Assembly: GCA_003327455.1 (NCBI GenBank)
Contig: QOQU01000013.1
Location: 1-64,000 of the forward strand
Reading direction: 5' to 3'
DNA from: Anaerolineae bacterium
GTDB taxonomy: Bacteria; Chloroflexota; Anaerolineae; Anaerolineales; UBA4823
Length of the DNA: 64,000 nt
Numbering within the stretch: position 1 is the stretch's first letter; every line of letters starts with the position of its first letter. Below the pieces are notes generated by a model. That model was given only the letters and a program-made list of their open reading frames with translations, was not told the DNA's origin and did not search any database. Position numbers and translations under genes: made by a program. Of the stretch, positions 43,751-51,748 are shown piece by piece.

Positions 43751-43993
43751 GCTCGCCCTCGGCGAGAATCAAAGCCCACCCAAACCAACAAGCACACTGA
43801 CCGGTTGGCGCCGCAGCAGTCGAAGCGTTCCCTGCGTTAAGAATACTTTACAACATTCATTCCAAAAATGTGCCGATTAAAGATAAAATGGGGCTGGCGA
43901 TCTAATTCGCAAGGTTGATTGACTTCATAATGAGATGACAAGCTGTTTTTGCCATTCCTGACCGACGCCAAGGGTCAGGTCAGGCGTCTGAAG

Positions 43994-44830
43994 ATGAAAA
44001 AGAACACAGCCTGGTCTGGGAAGTTCATCGTAATCAGCGGCGGCTCCAGCGGCATCGGCTTGGCCCTGGCAGAAGCCTTAGCTCGCCAGGGGGCACACGT
44101 CTGGCTGGTTGCTCGCCGCACAGAGTTGCTGGAAGAAGCTCTACAGCGCCTTCGTTCACAATCCATTTCTGCCCGGCAACAATTTGGTTTTTCCTCTGCC
44201 GACCTGAGCGATTTCGGGCAGGCTCAGGCTGCCGCGGCGGAAGCCCTGGCAATATTGGGCAGAGTGGATGTTCTGATCAATTCGGTCGGAGCTGCCCATC
44301 CGGGGTATGTGCAGGATTTACCCGTCCAGATTTTTGAGTGGATGATGGCTGCCAATTATTTTGCTCCTCTTTACCTGACCAAAGCCCTGTTACCTGCCTT
44401 CATCTCCCAAAAGAGCGGGCATATTATCAATATCGCTTCCGCCGCCGCACTATTGGGTGTGTTTGGCTACTCCGCCTACGGCGCGGCAAAGTATGCTCTG
44501 GTCGGTTTCAGTGAAGTCTTGCGAGCGGAGATGAAGCCCCACCAGATTCGCGTTTCGATCGTCTTTCCACCCGATACCGAAACTCCGCAATTGGAATACG
44601 AAAATCGATACAAACCCTCAGAAACGCGGGCAATTTCTGGCACCGCCGCTCATCTCAAGCCAGAACAAGTCGCCCAGGCCATTTTAGAACAGGCTGCCCA
44701 GGGTAAGTACGCCATCTTTCCATCAAGGGACGTACATCTCATTGCCCTGTTGGTTAAACTCTTACCCCAGCGGGTGGTTTTTGCCGTCCTTGACGCCCTC
44801 GCCCGCAAGGGACAAACCGGTGGAGGTTAA
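43994..44830 (+). CDS. 3-ketodihydrosphingosine reductase-like SDR
   Basis: About 278 residues, a classical short-chain dehydrogenase. It has the cofactor motif SGGSSGIG (15-22) and VARR (39-42), which favours NADPH, an NSVGA motif, and catalytic Ser149, Tyr162 and Lys166. The stretch FPPDTETPQLEYENRYKPSE, followed by TRAISGT and KPEQVAQAI, is strikingly like the eukaryotic 3-ketosphinganine reductase KDSR (PPDTDTP..EEN..KP.ET..IS). It lies 2 bases before the serine palmitoyltransferase-like gene. Together they predict reduction of 3-ketosphinganine to sphinganine. I use ATG 43994, because the upstream TTG at 43949 would add a non-conserved 15 residues. Alternative: an unrelated fatty-acyl SDR. 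Confidence 0.8.
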   Translation: MKKNTAWSGKFIVISGGSSGIGLALAEALARQGAHVWLVARRTELLEEALQRLRSQSISARQQFGFSSADLSDFGQAQAAAAEALAILGRVDVLINSVGAAHPGYVQDLPVQIFEWMMAANYFAPLYLTKALLPAFISQKSGHIINIASAAALLGVFGYSAYGAAKYALVGFSEVLRAEMKPHQIRVSIVFPPDTETPQLEYENRYKPSETRAISGTAAHLKPEQVAQAILEQAAQGKYAIFPSRDVHLIALLVKLLPQRVVFAVLDALARKGQTGGG

Positions 44831-44832
44831 AA

Positions 44833-46011
44833 ATGGACATCTTCGAAAAGTGTAATCACTTTACCATCGTCAGAGAAGCCATTGAAGGCGGATATTACCC
44901 CTATTTTATTCCCCTCTCCGAAAACGAAGGCAGTGAGGTGCTGTATGGCGAGCATCGCCTGATCATGTGCGGATCGAACAATTACCTGGGTCTTACCACC
45001 CACCCCAAAGTCAAGGAAGCCGCCCTGGAGGCTATTCGGCGTTATGGCACGAGCTGCACCGGTTCGCGCTTTCTCAACGGTAACCTTGAACTGCACGAAC
45101 GCCTGGAACAAGAACTGGCAGCCTGGGTTGGTAAGCCGGCGGCGCTGGTCTTCTCGACGGGGATGCAGACCAACCTTGGCACGATCAGCGCTCTGGTTGA
45201 GCGCAGCGATGTAGTCATTCTGGATAAATATGATCATGCCAGCATTGTGGATGGCGCACGCCTGGCATGGGGAGAAACCAAACGCTTTCGACACAACGAC
45301 ATGGCAGACCTGGAGCGCGTTTTGGCATCCATTCCTCCTGAGAAAGGGAAACTGGTGGTTGTGGACGGTGTGTACAGCATGGAAGGCGATATTGCTCCCC
45401 TGCCTGAACTGGTGACGCTTTGCCGCCGTTATGGAGCGCGCCTGATGGTCGATGACGCCCATTCGCTTGGCGTTTTAGGGGGCGGCAGAGGCACAGCCGC
45501 TCACTTCGGTGTGACCGAACAGGTTGACCTGATTATGTCCACGTTCAGCAAGTCTTTTGCTTCGCTGGGAGGCTTTATCGCCGGAGATGAAGTGGTCATC
45601 GAGTACATTCAGCACCACGCCCGGGCGTTGATCTTCAGCGCCAGCATCCCCCCCGCCAACGCGGCAGCTGCCCTGGCCGCTTTAGAGGTCATGCGTCAGG
45701 AGCCTGAACGAGTTCAGCGAGTCAACGCCATCGGCGAGCGAGTGCGAAATGAGTTAAGACGCATGGGCTATCAAATCGGCAACTCGCAAACGCCCATTGT
45801 CCCAATTCTAATCGGCGATGACATGCGCACCGTCCTTGCCTGGAAAGCCTTATTTGAAGCCGGCTTATTTGTTAACCCGGTCTTATCGCCGGCAGTCCCT
45901 GAGGGGCGACAACTTCTGCGCACCAGTTATATGGCAACCCATACAGATGAACAGATTGATCGCGCCCTGGAACTCTTTGAAAAAGTGGGCAGGCAAATTG
46001 GATTGATTTGA
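44833..46011 (+). CDS. Serine palmitoyltransferase-like alpha-oxoamine synthase
   Basis: 392 residues of the alpha-oxoamine synthase family (SPT, KBL, BioF, ALAS). PLP residues: His135 (YDHASI), Asp207 and His210 (VDDAHS), Schiff-base Lys240 (TFSKS). The sequence follows bacterial serine palmitoyltransferase over its length: TGSRFLNGNLELHERLE, GVYSMEGDIAPL, IFSASIPP and GLFVNPVLSPAVPEG. It also lacks the biotin or threonine-pathway neighbours expected for BioF or KBL. Predicted reaction: L-serine plus acyl-CoA to 3-ketosphinganine; a cysteate-using sulfonolipid synthase is an alternative. GGAGG precedes the ATG. The reductase gene upstream and no bio genes support the sphingoid assignment. 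Confidence 0.82.
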   Translation: MDIFEKCNHFTIVREAIEGGYYPYFIPLSENEGSEVLYGEHRLIMCGSNNYLGLTTHPKVKEAALEAIRRYGTSCTGSRFLNGNLELHERLEQELAAWVGKPAALVFSTGMQTNLGTISALVERSDVVILDKYDHASIVDGARLAWGETKRFRHNDMADLERVLASIPPEKGKLVVVDGVYSMEGDIAPLPELVTLCRRYGARLMVDDAHSLGVLGGGRGTAAHFGVTEQVDLIMSTFSKSFASLGGFIAGDEVVIEYIQHHARALIFSASIPPANAAAALAALEVMRQEPERVQRVNAIGERVRNELRRMGYQIGNSQTPIVPILIGDDMRTVLAWKALFEAGLFVNPVLSPAVPEGRQLLRTSYMATHTDEQIDRALELFEKVGRQIGLI

Positions 46012-46012
46012 G

Positions 46013-46804
46013 ATGCCCTCCCGGCAGCGCACCTTTCGGGTCGAGGCGGTCATTCTTCGCCATCAAGATTGGGGAGAAGCTGACCGCTTAATCACGCTTT
46101 TCAGCCGTGAACGGGGCAAATTACGCGCTGTTGCCAAAGGGGTGCGGAAAATGCGCTCGCGCAAGGCGGGTCACCTGGAACCGTTTAACCGCGTCAGTTT
46201 ATTGTTAGCTCAGGCAAGAGAATTGCCCATCATCACTCAAGCAGAAACTTTAACAGCCTACCTCTCCTTCCAGGAAGACTTGTACCGCCTGGGACATGGC
46301 GCATACTTACTCGAACTGGTCGATCGCTTTACCGTTGAGGAAGAAGCAAACCAGGCTCTCTATTCCTTGCTGGTTGAAACCCTGGAGCATCTAAACCATA
46401 GCGAAGACGCGTGGTTGGAAGTGCGCTTCTTTGAGATGAAGCTGCTCGACTTTGTGGGTTTTCGCCCACAACTCTTCCAGTGTGTGGTCTGCGGTGAAGC
46501 CATCCAGGCACAAGATCAGTTTTTCTCCTGCGAACTGGGTGGCGTAGTCTGTCCGAACTGCGCCGCTGGTCAACGATTGCTGCTGCCAGCCTCCATGCCT
46601 GCGTTGAAGTATCTTCGTCATCTTCAACGCAGTACCTATAAAGAAGCGCGCAAAGCAAAAATTCCCGTTGCGGTTCAAAAAGAAATGGAATCGCTCATGC
46701 AACGCTATTTGCAAGCCCTCTTAGAGCGAGCTCTCAACACGCCACGCTTTCTCCGCTCTATTACCCAATTGCCAGACAATCCGGATTCTGGTTTTACCCC
46801 CTGA
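46013..46804 (+). CDS. recO: DNA repair protein RecO
   Basis: 263 residues. The N-terminal OB fold carries RTFRVEAVILRHQDWGEADR and RGKLRAVAKGVRK. The C-terminal half has a zinc-binding set CVVCGEA and CPNC. RecO loads RecA onto SSB-coated gaps in the RecFOR pathway. The start lies one base after the SPT stop, so it is translationally coupled to the lipid genes despite the unrelated role. It ends at a strong bidirectional terminator shared with the tRNA-fMet gene. Confidence 0.9.
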   Translation: MPSRQRTFRVEAVILRHQDWGEADRLITLFSRERGKLRAVAKGVRKMRSRKAGHLEPFNRVSLLLAQARELPIITQAETLTAYLSFQEDLYRLGHGAYLLELVDRFTVEEEANQALYSLLVETLEHLNHSEDAWLEVRFFEMKLLDFVGFRPQLFQCVVCGEAIQAQDQFFSCELGGVVCPNCAAGQRLLLPASMPALKYLRHLQRSTYKEARKAKIPVAVQKEMESLMQRYLQALLERALNTPRFLRSITQLPDNPDSGFTP

Positions 46805-46850
46805 AGCATGAACAGGGCTCAATTTTCCGTTAATAACCCACACCGGAATA

Positions 46851-46882
46851 AAAAAACAGAGCCGTTCAGGCTCTGTTTTTTT
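46851..46882. terminator. Bidirectional terminator, recO / tRNA-fMet
   Basis: A-rich AAAAAACAGAGCC, loop GTTCA and GGCTCTGTTTTTTT form a perfect stem with U tracts in both directions. It ends recO (+) and the initiator tRNA (-) transcripts. Confidence 0.85.
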
Positions 46883-46887
46883 CGAGG

Positions 46888-46959
46888 TAGCGGGGCCCAG
46901 ACTCGAACTGGGGACCTTTGGGTTATGAGCCCAACGAGCTGCCACTGCTCCACCCCGCA
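46888..46959 (-). tRNA. Initiator tRNA-fMet (CAT)
   Basis: A 72-base cloverleaf with anticodon CAT. Initiator hallmarks are present: three consecutive G-C pairs in the anticodon stem (GGG before, CCC after the loop), and a non-paired first acceptor position, here T1 facing T72 where E. coli has C1-A72. The acceptor stem 2-7 is GCGGGG with CCCCGC. CCA is not encoded; the genome shows only CC after the discriminator. A strong promoter lies at 46982-47010. Confidence 0.9.
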
Positions 46960-46981
46960 ATGCTTGTTTCTGCGAAATAAT

Positions 46982-47010
46982 AATATAGCATTTTTATCAG
47001 ACTATGTCAA
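46982..47010 (-). promoter_or_regulatory. Promoter of initiator tRNA
   Basis: On the minus strand, consensus TTGACA (47010-47005), a 17-base spacer ending TGC, and TATATT (46987-46982). It is both a full -35/-10 and an extended -10 promoter, as expected for a stable RNA gene. Confidence 0.75.
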
Positions 47011-47066
47011 GAGCACTTAACAAATTTTTAGTGATCTTTAATCTGCAATCCTGTAATTTTTGTTCG

Positions 47067-47075
47067 TGCTATAAT
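47067..47075 (+). promoter_or_regulatory. Extended -10 promoter of trmD, leaderless start
   Basis: TGCTATAAT ends 7 bases before the ATG at 47083. Transcription would therefore start at or next to this ATG, giving a leaderless message. The upstream in-frame ATG at 47074 lies inside the -10 box and is probably not used. Confidence 0.5.
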
Positions 47076-47082
47076 GCAACCA

Positions 47083-47847
47083 ATGCGCTTTGATATTTTC
47101 ACGCTCTTCCCCGAAGTCTTTCAGCCATATCTCCAAACCAGTATTTTGGAGCGCGCTCAGCAAAAGAGGCTGATCGAAGTCCATCTCCACAACATTCGCG
47201 ACTATACCACCGATAAGCACCATATCACCGATGATGAGCCGTATGGTGGTGGGGGAGGGATGGTGATGAAGCCCGAGCCGATTTTCACGGCTGTAGAAAG
47301 TGTACTGGGTTCGCCTCCCGCCTGTCCGGTTGTTTTGCTCAGCCCGCAGGGACGAACTTTTAATCATCAAATTGCCCGGGTATACGCCCGGTTGCCCGCC
47401 CTGGCGTTAATCTGTGGACGATATGAGGGCGTAGACGAAAGGGTGCGCGAGCATTTGGTCACCGATGAGCTTTCGATCGGCGATTATGTGCTGAGCGGTG
47501 GTGAGTTGCCCGCGCTGGTGGTGCTGGATGCAGTCAGCCGCTTTCTGCCCGGCGTATTAGGCGACCCCGATGGCGCAACAGACGACTCTTATGCTTCAGG
47601 GCTGCTGGAATATCCTCATTACACCCGTCCGGCAGAGTTCCGCGGCTGGCGAGTGCCAGAGGTGTTACTCTCCGGCGATCACGGGCGCATTGCTCGTTGG
47701 CGAAGGGAACAGGCTCTATTGCGGACCTGGCAACGCCGTCCCGATTTGCTGGAGAAAGCAATCCTTACCCGTGAAGATCAAGCTTTCCTCGAACGGCTAC
47801 GAAGCGCCCCGGATAACTTTTCTCAAGGAGATAACGATGAAGTTTAG
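47083..47847 (+). CDS. trmD: tRNA (guanine37-N1)-methyltransferase
   Basis: About 254 residues of the SPOUT/TrmD family, which uses S-adenosylmethionine to form m1G37 and prevent frameshifting. Motifs: [13 protein letters not shown] at the start, [30 protein letters not shown] and [13 protein letters not shown], where the trefoil knot binds cofactor. ATG 47083 matches the family start and the predicted leaderless transcript. It overlaps the next gene by 11 bases. It is not next to rpsP/rimM/rplS here, unlike many bacteria. Confidence 0.95.
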   Translation: MRFDIFTLFPEVFQPYLQTSILERAQQKRLIEVHLHNIRDYTTDKHHITDDEPYGGGGGMVMKPEPIFTAVESVLGSPPACPVVLLSPQGRTFNHQIARVYARLPALALICGRYEGVDERVREHLVTDELSIGDYVLSGGELPALVVLDAVSRFLPGVLGDPDGATDDSYASGLLEYPHYTRPAEFRGWRVPEVLLSGDHGRIARWRREQALLRTWQRRPDLLEKAILTREDQAFLERLRSAPDNFSQGDNDEV

Positions 47848-49081
47848 CTATGGTAAGACATTTTTGCTCGGTTTTGGTTTCTTCGGCGTCAGCGTGATTT
47901 GGGGCGTTTATAACGCTTTCGTGCCGCTGTTTCTGGCAAACAAGTTCAACCTTGCCCCTGCCTTCATCGGCTTCTTTATGACTCTTGACAATATAGCTGC
48001 CCTGCTGATTCAACCACCGGTAGGCGCCTGGTCGGACCGCCTTCGTACGCCAATTGGACGGCGGATGCCATTCATCCTGATTGGCGCGCCAATCGGGGCA
48101 ATTGCCTTTGGCCTTATCCCACTGGCGGCTATCTTACCGCTTTTTGTGGCCTGTACAAGCACCCTGCTTCTATCGATGGCATTTTGGCGCACTCCTGTGA
48201 TCGCCCTCATGCCCGACATTACCCCTTCGCAATATCGCTCGCAAGCCAATGGAATCATCAATTTCATGGGTGGGGTAGGAGCCATTATCGCTTTCCTGGG
48301 TGGCTCCACCCTGTATCGCATGAACCCGGCCTTCCCTTTCTGGCTGGGTTCAGCCTTGGTGATTCTGGCAGCAATCATGGTCTTCATCTTTATCAAAGAG
48401 CCAACCACTTACGAGCAGAGCGAAGAAAAGCCAAGCATGATCACCAGCTTGAAAGAGGTGATACGCGACCCGGATCGTAGCGCTTTGCGCATTCTGCTGG
48501 CAATTTTTTCCTGGTTTGTCGCCTATACTGCAATCGAGGCCTTTTTCACCTTGTATGCCAACAAACATCTGGGCATGGAAGAAGCGGATGGCGCACGGTT
48601 GCTCGGGCAACTCTCTTTGATCTTTGTCCTGTTTGCCATACCCAGCGGCTATCTTGCCAGTCGCATTGGTAGACGTCTGACCATCATGAGCGGCATTATC
48701 ATCATGATCGTGGGGATGTTGTTGATGTATTTCTTGCCGGGCAACATTTTGACCGTTGAATTGACGAAATTGCCGGTGCTGGGGAGCGTGCCTGTCATCG
48801 GTCTGATTCTCATGGTAGCCGGGTTGGCCTGGGCGCTGATTAATATCAATTCCCTGCCGATGGTGGTAGATATGACCGATGCCGCGCGACTAGGTACCTA
48901 TACCGGGCTTTATTATTTATTCTCGACCCTCGCTGCGATCGCCGGGCCCAATATTAACGGGTGGATTGTTCAATTAACCGGCCGGAATTATAACAATGTG
49001 ATGCTGGTAGCCCCCTTCTTTATGTTGCTGGCGTTGGTGCTGATGGCGGGCGTGAGACGCGGCGAAGCACAAATAATTTAA
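47837..49081 (+). CDS. MFS sugar-type transporter (SLC45/GPH-like)
   Basis: 414 residues with 11-12 transmembrane segments. The cytoplasmic loop [21 protein letters not shown] is the signature loop of SLC45/glycoside-pentoside-hexuronide-type carriers, which move sucrose, maltose or other glycosides with H+ or Na+. Helix 8-9 loop [11 protein letters not shown] is a second MFS motif. ATG 47837 has AAGGAG 7 bases upstream and overlaps the trmD end. A longer upstream frame shares trmD coding sequence and is not supported. No sugar hydrolase is adjacent, so the substrate is unclear. Confidence 0.85.
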   Translation: MKFSYGKTFLLGFGFFGVSVIWGVYNAFVPLFLANKFNLAPAFIGFFMTLDNIAALLIQPPVGAWSDRLRTPIGRRMPFILIGAPIGAIAFGLIPLAAILPLFVACTSTLLLSMAFWRTPVIALMPDITPSQYRSQANGIINFMGGVGAIIAFLGGSTLYRMNPAFPFWLGSALVILAAIMVFIFIKEPTTYEQSEEKPSMITSLKEVIRDPDRSALRILLAIFSWFVAYTAIEAFFTLYANKHLGMEEADGARLLGQLSLIFVLFAIPSGYLASRIGRRLTIMSGIIIMIVGMLLMYFLPGNILTVELTKLPVLGSVPVIGLILMVAGLAWALININSLPMVVDMTDAARLGTYTGLYYLFSTLAAIAGPNINGWIVQLTGRNYNNVMLVAPFFMLLALVLMAGVRRGEAQII

Positions 49082-49084
49082 GCA

Positions 49085-49789
49085 ATGAATTCTAGCCCGG
49101 TGCCTTGGGTCATCTATGCCGATGAGCACCTGTTGGTAATTAACAAGCCAGCTGGATTGCGCGTCCTGCCAGACGGCTATCACCCTGAAGCCGAACATGT
49201 GCGCTCGGTCCTGGAGCCTTATTTCGGGCGGTTATGGATTGTTCATCGTCTGGATAAAGACACCAGTGGGGTATACCTGTTGGCTCGCACTGCCGATGCT
49301 CACCGCTCTCTAAATATCCAATTTGATCGCCGTTTGGTGGAGAAAACCTACCATGCCCTGGTTTCAGGCACGCCAGACTGGGAGACCATAACCATCGACT
49401 ACCCACTGCGGGTAAACGGAGACCGCAGTCATCGCACAGTAGTAGATTACGAGAAAGGCAAAGTAGCCATAACCCTCTGTAAGCGCCTGGAAATTTTCAA
49501 GGAATGCACCTTACTCTCCATTCAACCGCTAACCGGGCGCACCCACCAAATCCGCGCCCATTTAGCCTACCTCGGATATCCCATCCTGGGTGACAGTTTA
49601 TATCGCCCCTCCACTCCCGCAGCCTCTTTATCTTTTACGGTCGAGCGCCTGGCTTTGCATGCGTATGCATTATCCATTCACCATCCCCAGAACGGTGCAA
49701 GACTTTGCTGGACTGCAGCCTATCCAGATGATCTTCAAAGCTGGCTTGAACGATTGAGAAAATCAACGGCAAGGTCAGAGCCCAACTGA
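49085..49789 (+). CDS. RluA family pseudouridine synthase
   Basis: 234 residues, lacking an N-terminal S4 domain. The catalytic Asp is in RLDKDTSG (motif HRLDKDTSGV), and GRTHQIRAHLAYLGYPILGD is the conserved motif III. The family isomerises uridines in rRNA or tRNA; the single-domain form resembles RluA/RluE/TruC-like members, and the exact target is unknown. It starts 3 bases after the transporter stop and is the last gene before the hrcA promoter. Confidence 0.88.
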   Translation: MNSSPVPWVIYADEHLLVINKPAGLRVLPDGYHPEAEHVRSVLEPYFGRLWIVHRLDKDTSGVYLLARTADAHRSLNIQFDRRLVEKTYHALVSGTPDWETITIDYPLRVNGDRSHRTVVDYEKGKVAITLCKRLEIFKECTLLSIQPLTGRTHQIRAHLAYLGYPILGDSLYRPSTPAASLSFTVERLALHAYALSIHHPQNGARLCWTAAYPDDLQSWLERLRKSTARSEPN

Positions 49790-49953
49790 CTTCCTTTGCC
49801 CGAAGAGTTCCTCTGATCGCTTGCTCTGAGCACCTTATTTTTTCGGACACTAGAGTTCGTCGAACAGGATCGTACCAAACGGAACTCAAAAGGCAAAGCA
49901 AATCTTTTCTCTTAATTTATTGTTAGAAATCGGGCAAAAAACGACAACCCTTC

Positions 49954-49982
49954 TTGACGGCAAACCTGCTACATGGTATCAT
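49954..49982 (+). promoter_or_regulatory. Promoter of the hrcA heat-shock operon
   Basis: TTGACG (49954-49959), a 17-base spacer and TATCAT (49977-49982), the last preceded by TGG as an extended -10. The expected start near 49989 is immediately followed by CIRCE, so HrcA binding blocks initiation or escape. Confidence 0.7.
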
Positions 49983-49995
49983 CTTAAGCGAATTA

Positions 49996-50022
49996 TTAGC
50001 ACTCTCGGTGTGAGAGTGCTAA
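49996..50022 (+). promoter_or_regulatory. CIRCE operator
   Basis: TTAGCACTC, nine bases and GAGTGCTAA form a perfect 27-base CIRCE element, the binding site of the HrcA repressor. It sits 16 bases before the hrcA ATG and controls the whole downstream chaperone operon. Confidence 0.95.
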
Positions 50023-50037
50023 TTTGGATAGGTGCTT

Positions 50038-51072
50038 ATGGCTGAGTTAACCGAACGACAACGATTGATCTTAGCTTTGATCATCCGCGAATATATTGAA
50101 ACGGCGCAACCGGTTGGCTCGGAGAGCCTGCAAAAGCGCTACCAGTTAGATGCTTCTCCAGCCACCATCCGCAATGAAATGGCGGTGCTGACCGAGGCAG
50201 GTTACTTGCGTCAACCTCACACCTCAGCCGGGCGAGTGCCAACTGAAGAAGGCTATCGCTATTTTGTGCGCCAATTAATGGGGCATATTGATTTACCGGC
50301 CGACACCAAGCGCACAATTACGCACCAATTTTATCAAATCGGTTATGATCCCGACCGCTGGATGCGTTTAGCAGCTTCGGTGCTCGCCCAACAAGCAAAA
50401 GCAGCCTCGCTGGTCACTGCTCCCCATGTCGAACAGGCACGCTTCAAACACCTGGAACTCATCAGCACGCGCGGCCGCCAGGTGTTGATGGTTTTGGTCC
50501 TGGCAGGGGGAGATGTACGCCAGCAAATGCTGACCCTGGCTGAACCGGTGACGCAGGAACAACTCAGCACCGCAGCGAACCATCTCAATCAACTCTTGAG
50601 CGGTTTAGGCCCAGAAGCCATCAGCGCTTTATCCCCTCCTCTGGATGCGTTGGAGGCGGATTTAGTCCGTCTGATCGTTGATGAATTACACCATGCCGGT
50701 CAATTGCTGGGTAGTGAGGTCTATCGGGATGGCTTGACGCATGTCTTATCCCAGCCGGAATTTTCGGAGAGCGAATCGGCGCGTAAAGCCCTGCGCATTC
50801 TGGAAGAACGGCCTCTCCTGGAGGATTTACTTGCCCGTACGCTGGAAACTACCAATGTAGGTGGTGTTCAGGTCTTAATCGGCGGCGAAGGCACCTGGGA
50901 AGAATTGCGTGACTGTTCAATGGTCCTGGCACGCTACGGTGCCCCCGGACTGGCAACCGGCGCTTTAGGCGTATTGGGTCCGATCCGCATGGCATATGGA
51001 CGGAGTATTTCCACCGTGCGTTTTGTGGCTGGCTTGCTCAGCGATCTGGTAGTCGAGTTGCACTCAGAGTAG
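50038..51072 (+). CDS. hrcA: Heat-inducible transcription repressor HrcA
   Basis: About 344 residues. The N-terminal winged helix (about 1-75) has ELTERQRLILALIIREYIET and SPATIRNEMAVLTEAGYLRQ, and HTSAGRVPTEEGYR is the family signature. The C-terminal GAF-like dimerisation region (about 105-330) ends with GPIRMAYGRSISTVRFVA. HrcA represses chaperone operons by binding CIRCE, and a perfect CIRCE lies just upstream. I choose ATG 50038, preceded by GGATAGG; a GTG at 50032 is possible. It heads hrcA-grpE-dnaK-dnaJ-prmA. Confidence 0.94.
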   Translation: MAELTERQRLILALIIREYIETAQPVGSESLQKRYQLDASPATIRNEMAVLTEAGYLRQPHTSAGRVPTEEGYRYFVRQLMGHIDLPADTKRTITHQFYQIGYDPDRWMRLAASVLAQQAKAASLVTAPHVEQARFKHLELISTRGRQVLMVLVLAGGDVRQQMLTLAEPVTQEQLSTAANHLNQLLSGLGPEAISALSPPLDALEADLVRLIVDELHHAGQLLGSEVYRDGLTHVLSQPEFSESESARKALRILEERPLLEDLLARTLETTNVGGVQVLIGGEGTWEELRDCSMVLARYGAPGLATGALGVLGPIRMAYGRSISTVRFVAGLLSDLVVELHSE

Positions 51073-51113
51073 AGAGCAGTCGCCGTTGAAATTTATGGAG
51101 GAGGTAGCTCAAA

Positions 51114-51701
51114 ATGAGCGAAGAAAAACCGAACAACAATGAGGAAAATCAAATCCCGCAACCTTTGATGGTTGAAGAGTCACCTCTAAGTGAAGAACAG
51201 CCTGGGGAAGGTGAGGTTCCTCCTGAGGAAACCATTTTAGAAGAGGATTTACAAACAAAATTGAACGAACTGGAAAAGAAAGCCAACGAATATCTGGAAG
51301 GCTGGCAACGCGCCCGAGCCGAGTTCGCCAACTATAAAAAGCGCATCGAGCGCGAGCAGGCTCAAACCTATCAACTTGCCAGCAGCGCTGTGTTAAAAAA
51401 GTTCCTTGAGGTCGTGGATGATATGGAACGGGCTTTGAAAAATTGTCCACCCGAAATTGCCGGCACCGAATGGACACAAGGCATTGAACTTATCTACCGC
51501 AAAGTTTTATCTCTCCTGGAAGCGGAAGGAGTCAGCAAAATTGAGGCTGAAGGACAACTATTTGATCCCAATCTCCACGAAGCCATTTCACACGAGGAAG
51601 TTGAGGGTTACCAGGAAGGACAGATTATTGAGGTAGTCAAACAAGGCTACCGGGTAGGCGATCGCGTTTTACGTCCTGCAATGGTGCGGGTAGCGCGTTA
51701 G
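51114..51701 (+). CDS. grpE: Nucleotide exchange factor GrpE
   Basis: 195 residues. An acidic low-complexity N-terminus (1-50) is followed by the long coiled coil (about 50-95) and the C-terminal beta domain with LFDPNLHEAISHEEVEG and GYRVGDRVLRPAMVRVA. GrpE releases ADP from DnaK. GGAGGAGG gives a very strong ribosome site 9 bases before the ATG. It is the second gene of the CIRCE-controlled operon. Confidence 0.94.
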   Translation: MSEEKPNNNEENQIPQPLMVEESPLSEEQPGEGEVPPEETILEEDLQTKLNELEKKANEYLEGWQRARAEFANYKKRIEREQAQTYQLASSAVLKKFLEVVDDMERALKNCPPEIAGTEWTQGIELIYRKVLSLLEAEGVSKIEAEGQLFDPNLHEAISHEEVEGYQEGQIIEVVKQGYRVGDRVLRPAMVRVAR

Positions 51702-51748
51702 GTCGCCGCCTCACACGGCAAACTTGAATTTCTATATGGAGGCAAATT

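Noticed and set aside
43752-43766. Hairpin CTCGCC-CTC-GGCGAG after the beta-helix lipoprotein gene as a terminator
   Set aside because: It has a 3-base loop and no U tract. It may be incidental, so it was not listed as a terminator.
46888-46959. tRNA genes as attachment sites of a mobile element
   Set aside because: No integrase, transposase or duplicated tRNA fragment is seen near either tRNA or at the island borders.
47570-47836. Upstream extension of the MFS transporter
   Set aside because: It reuses trmD coding sequence in another frame and lacks hydrophobic or conserved residues. AAGGAG before ATG 47837 gives a clear start.
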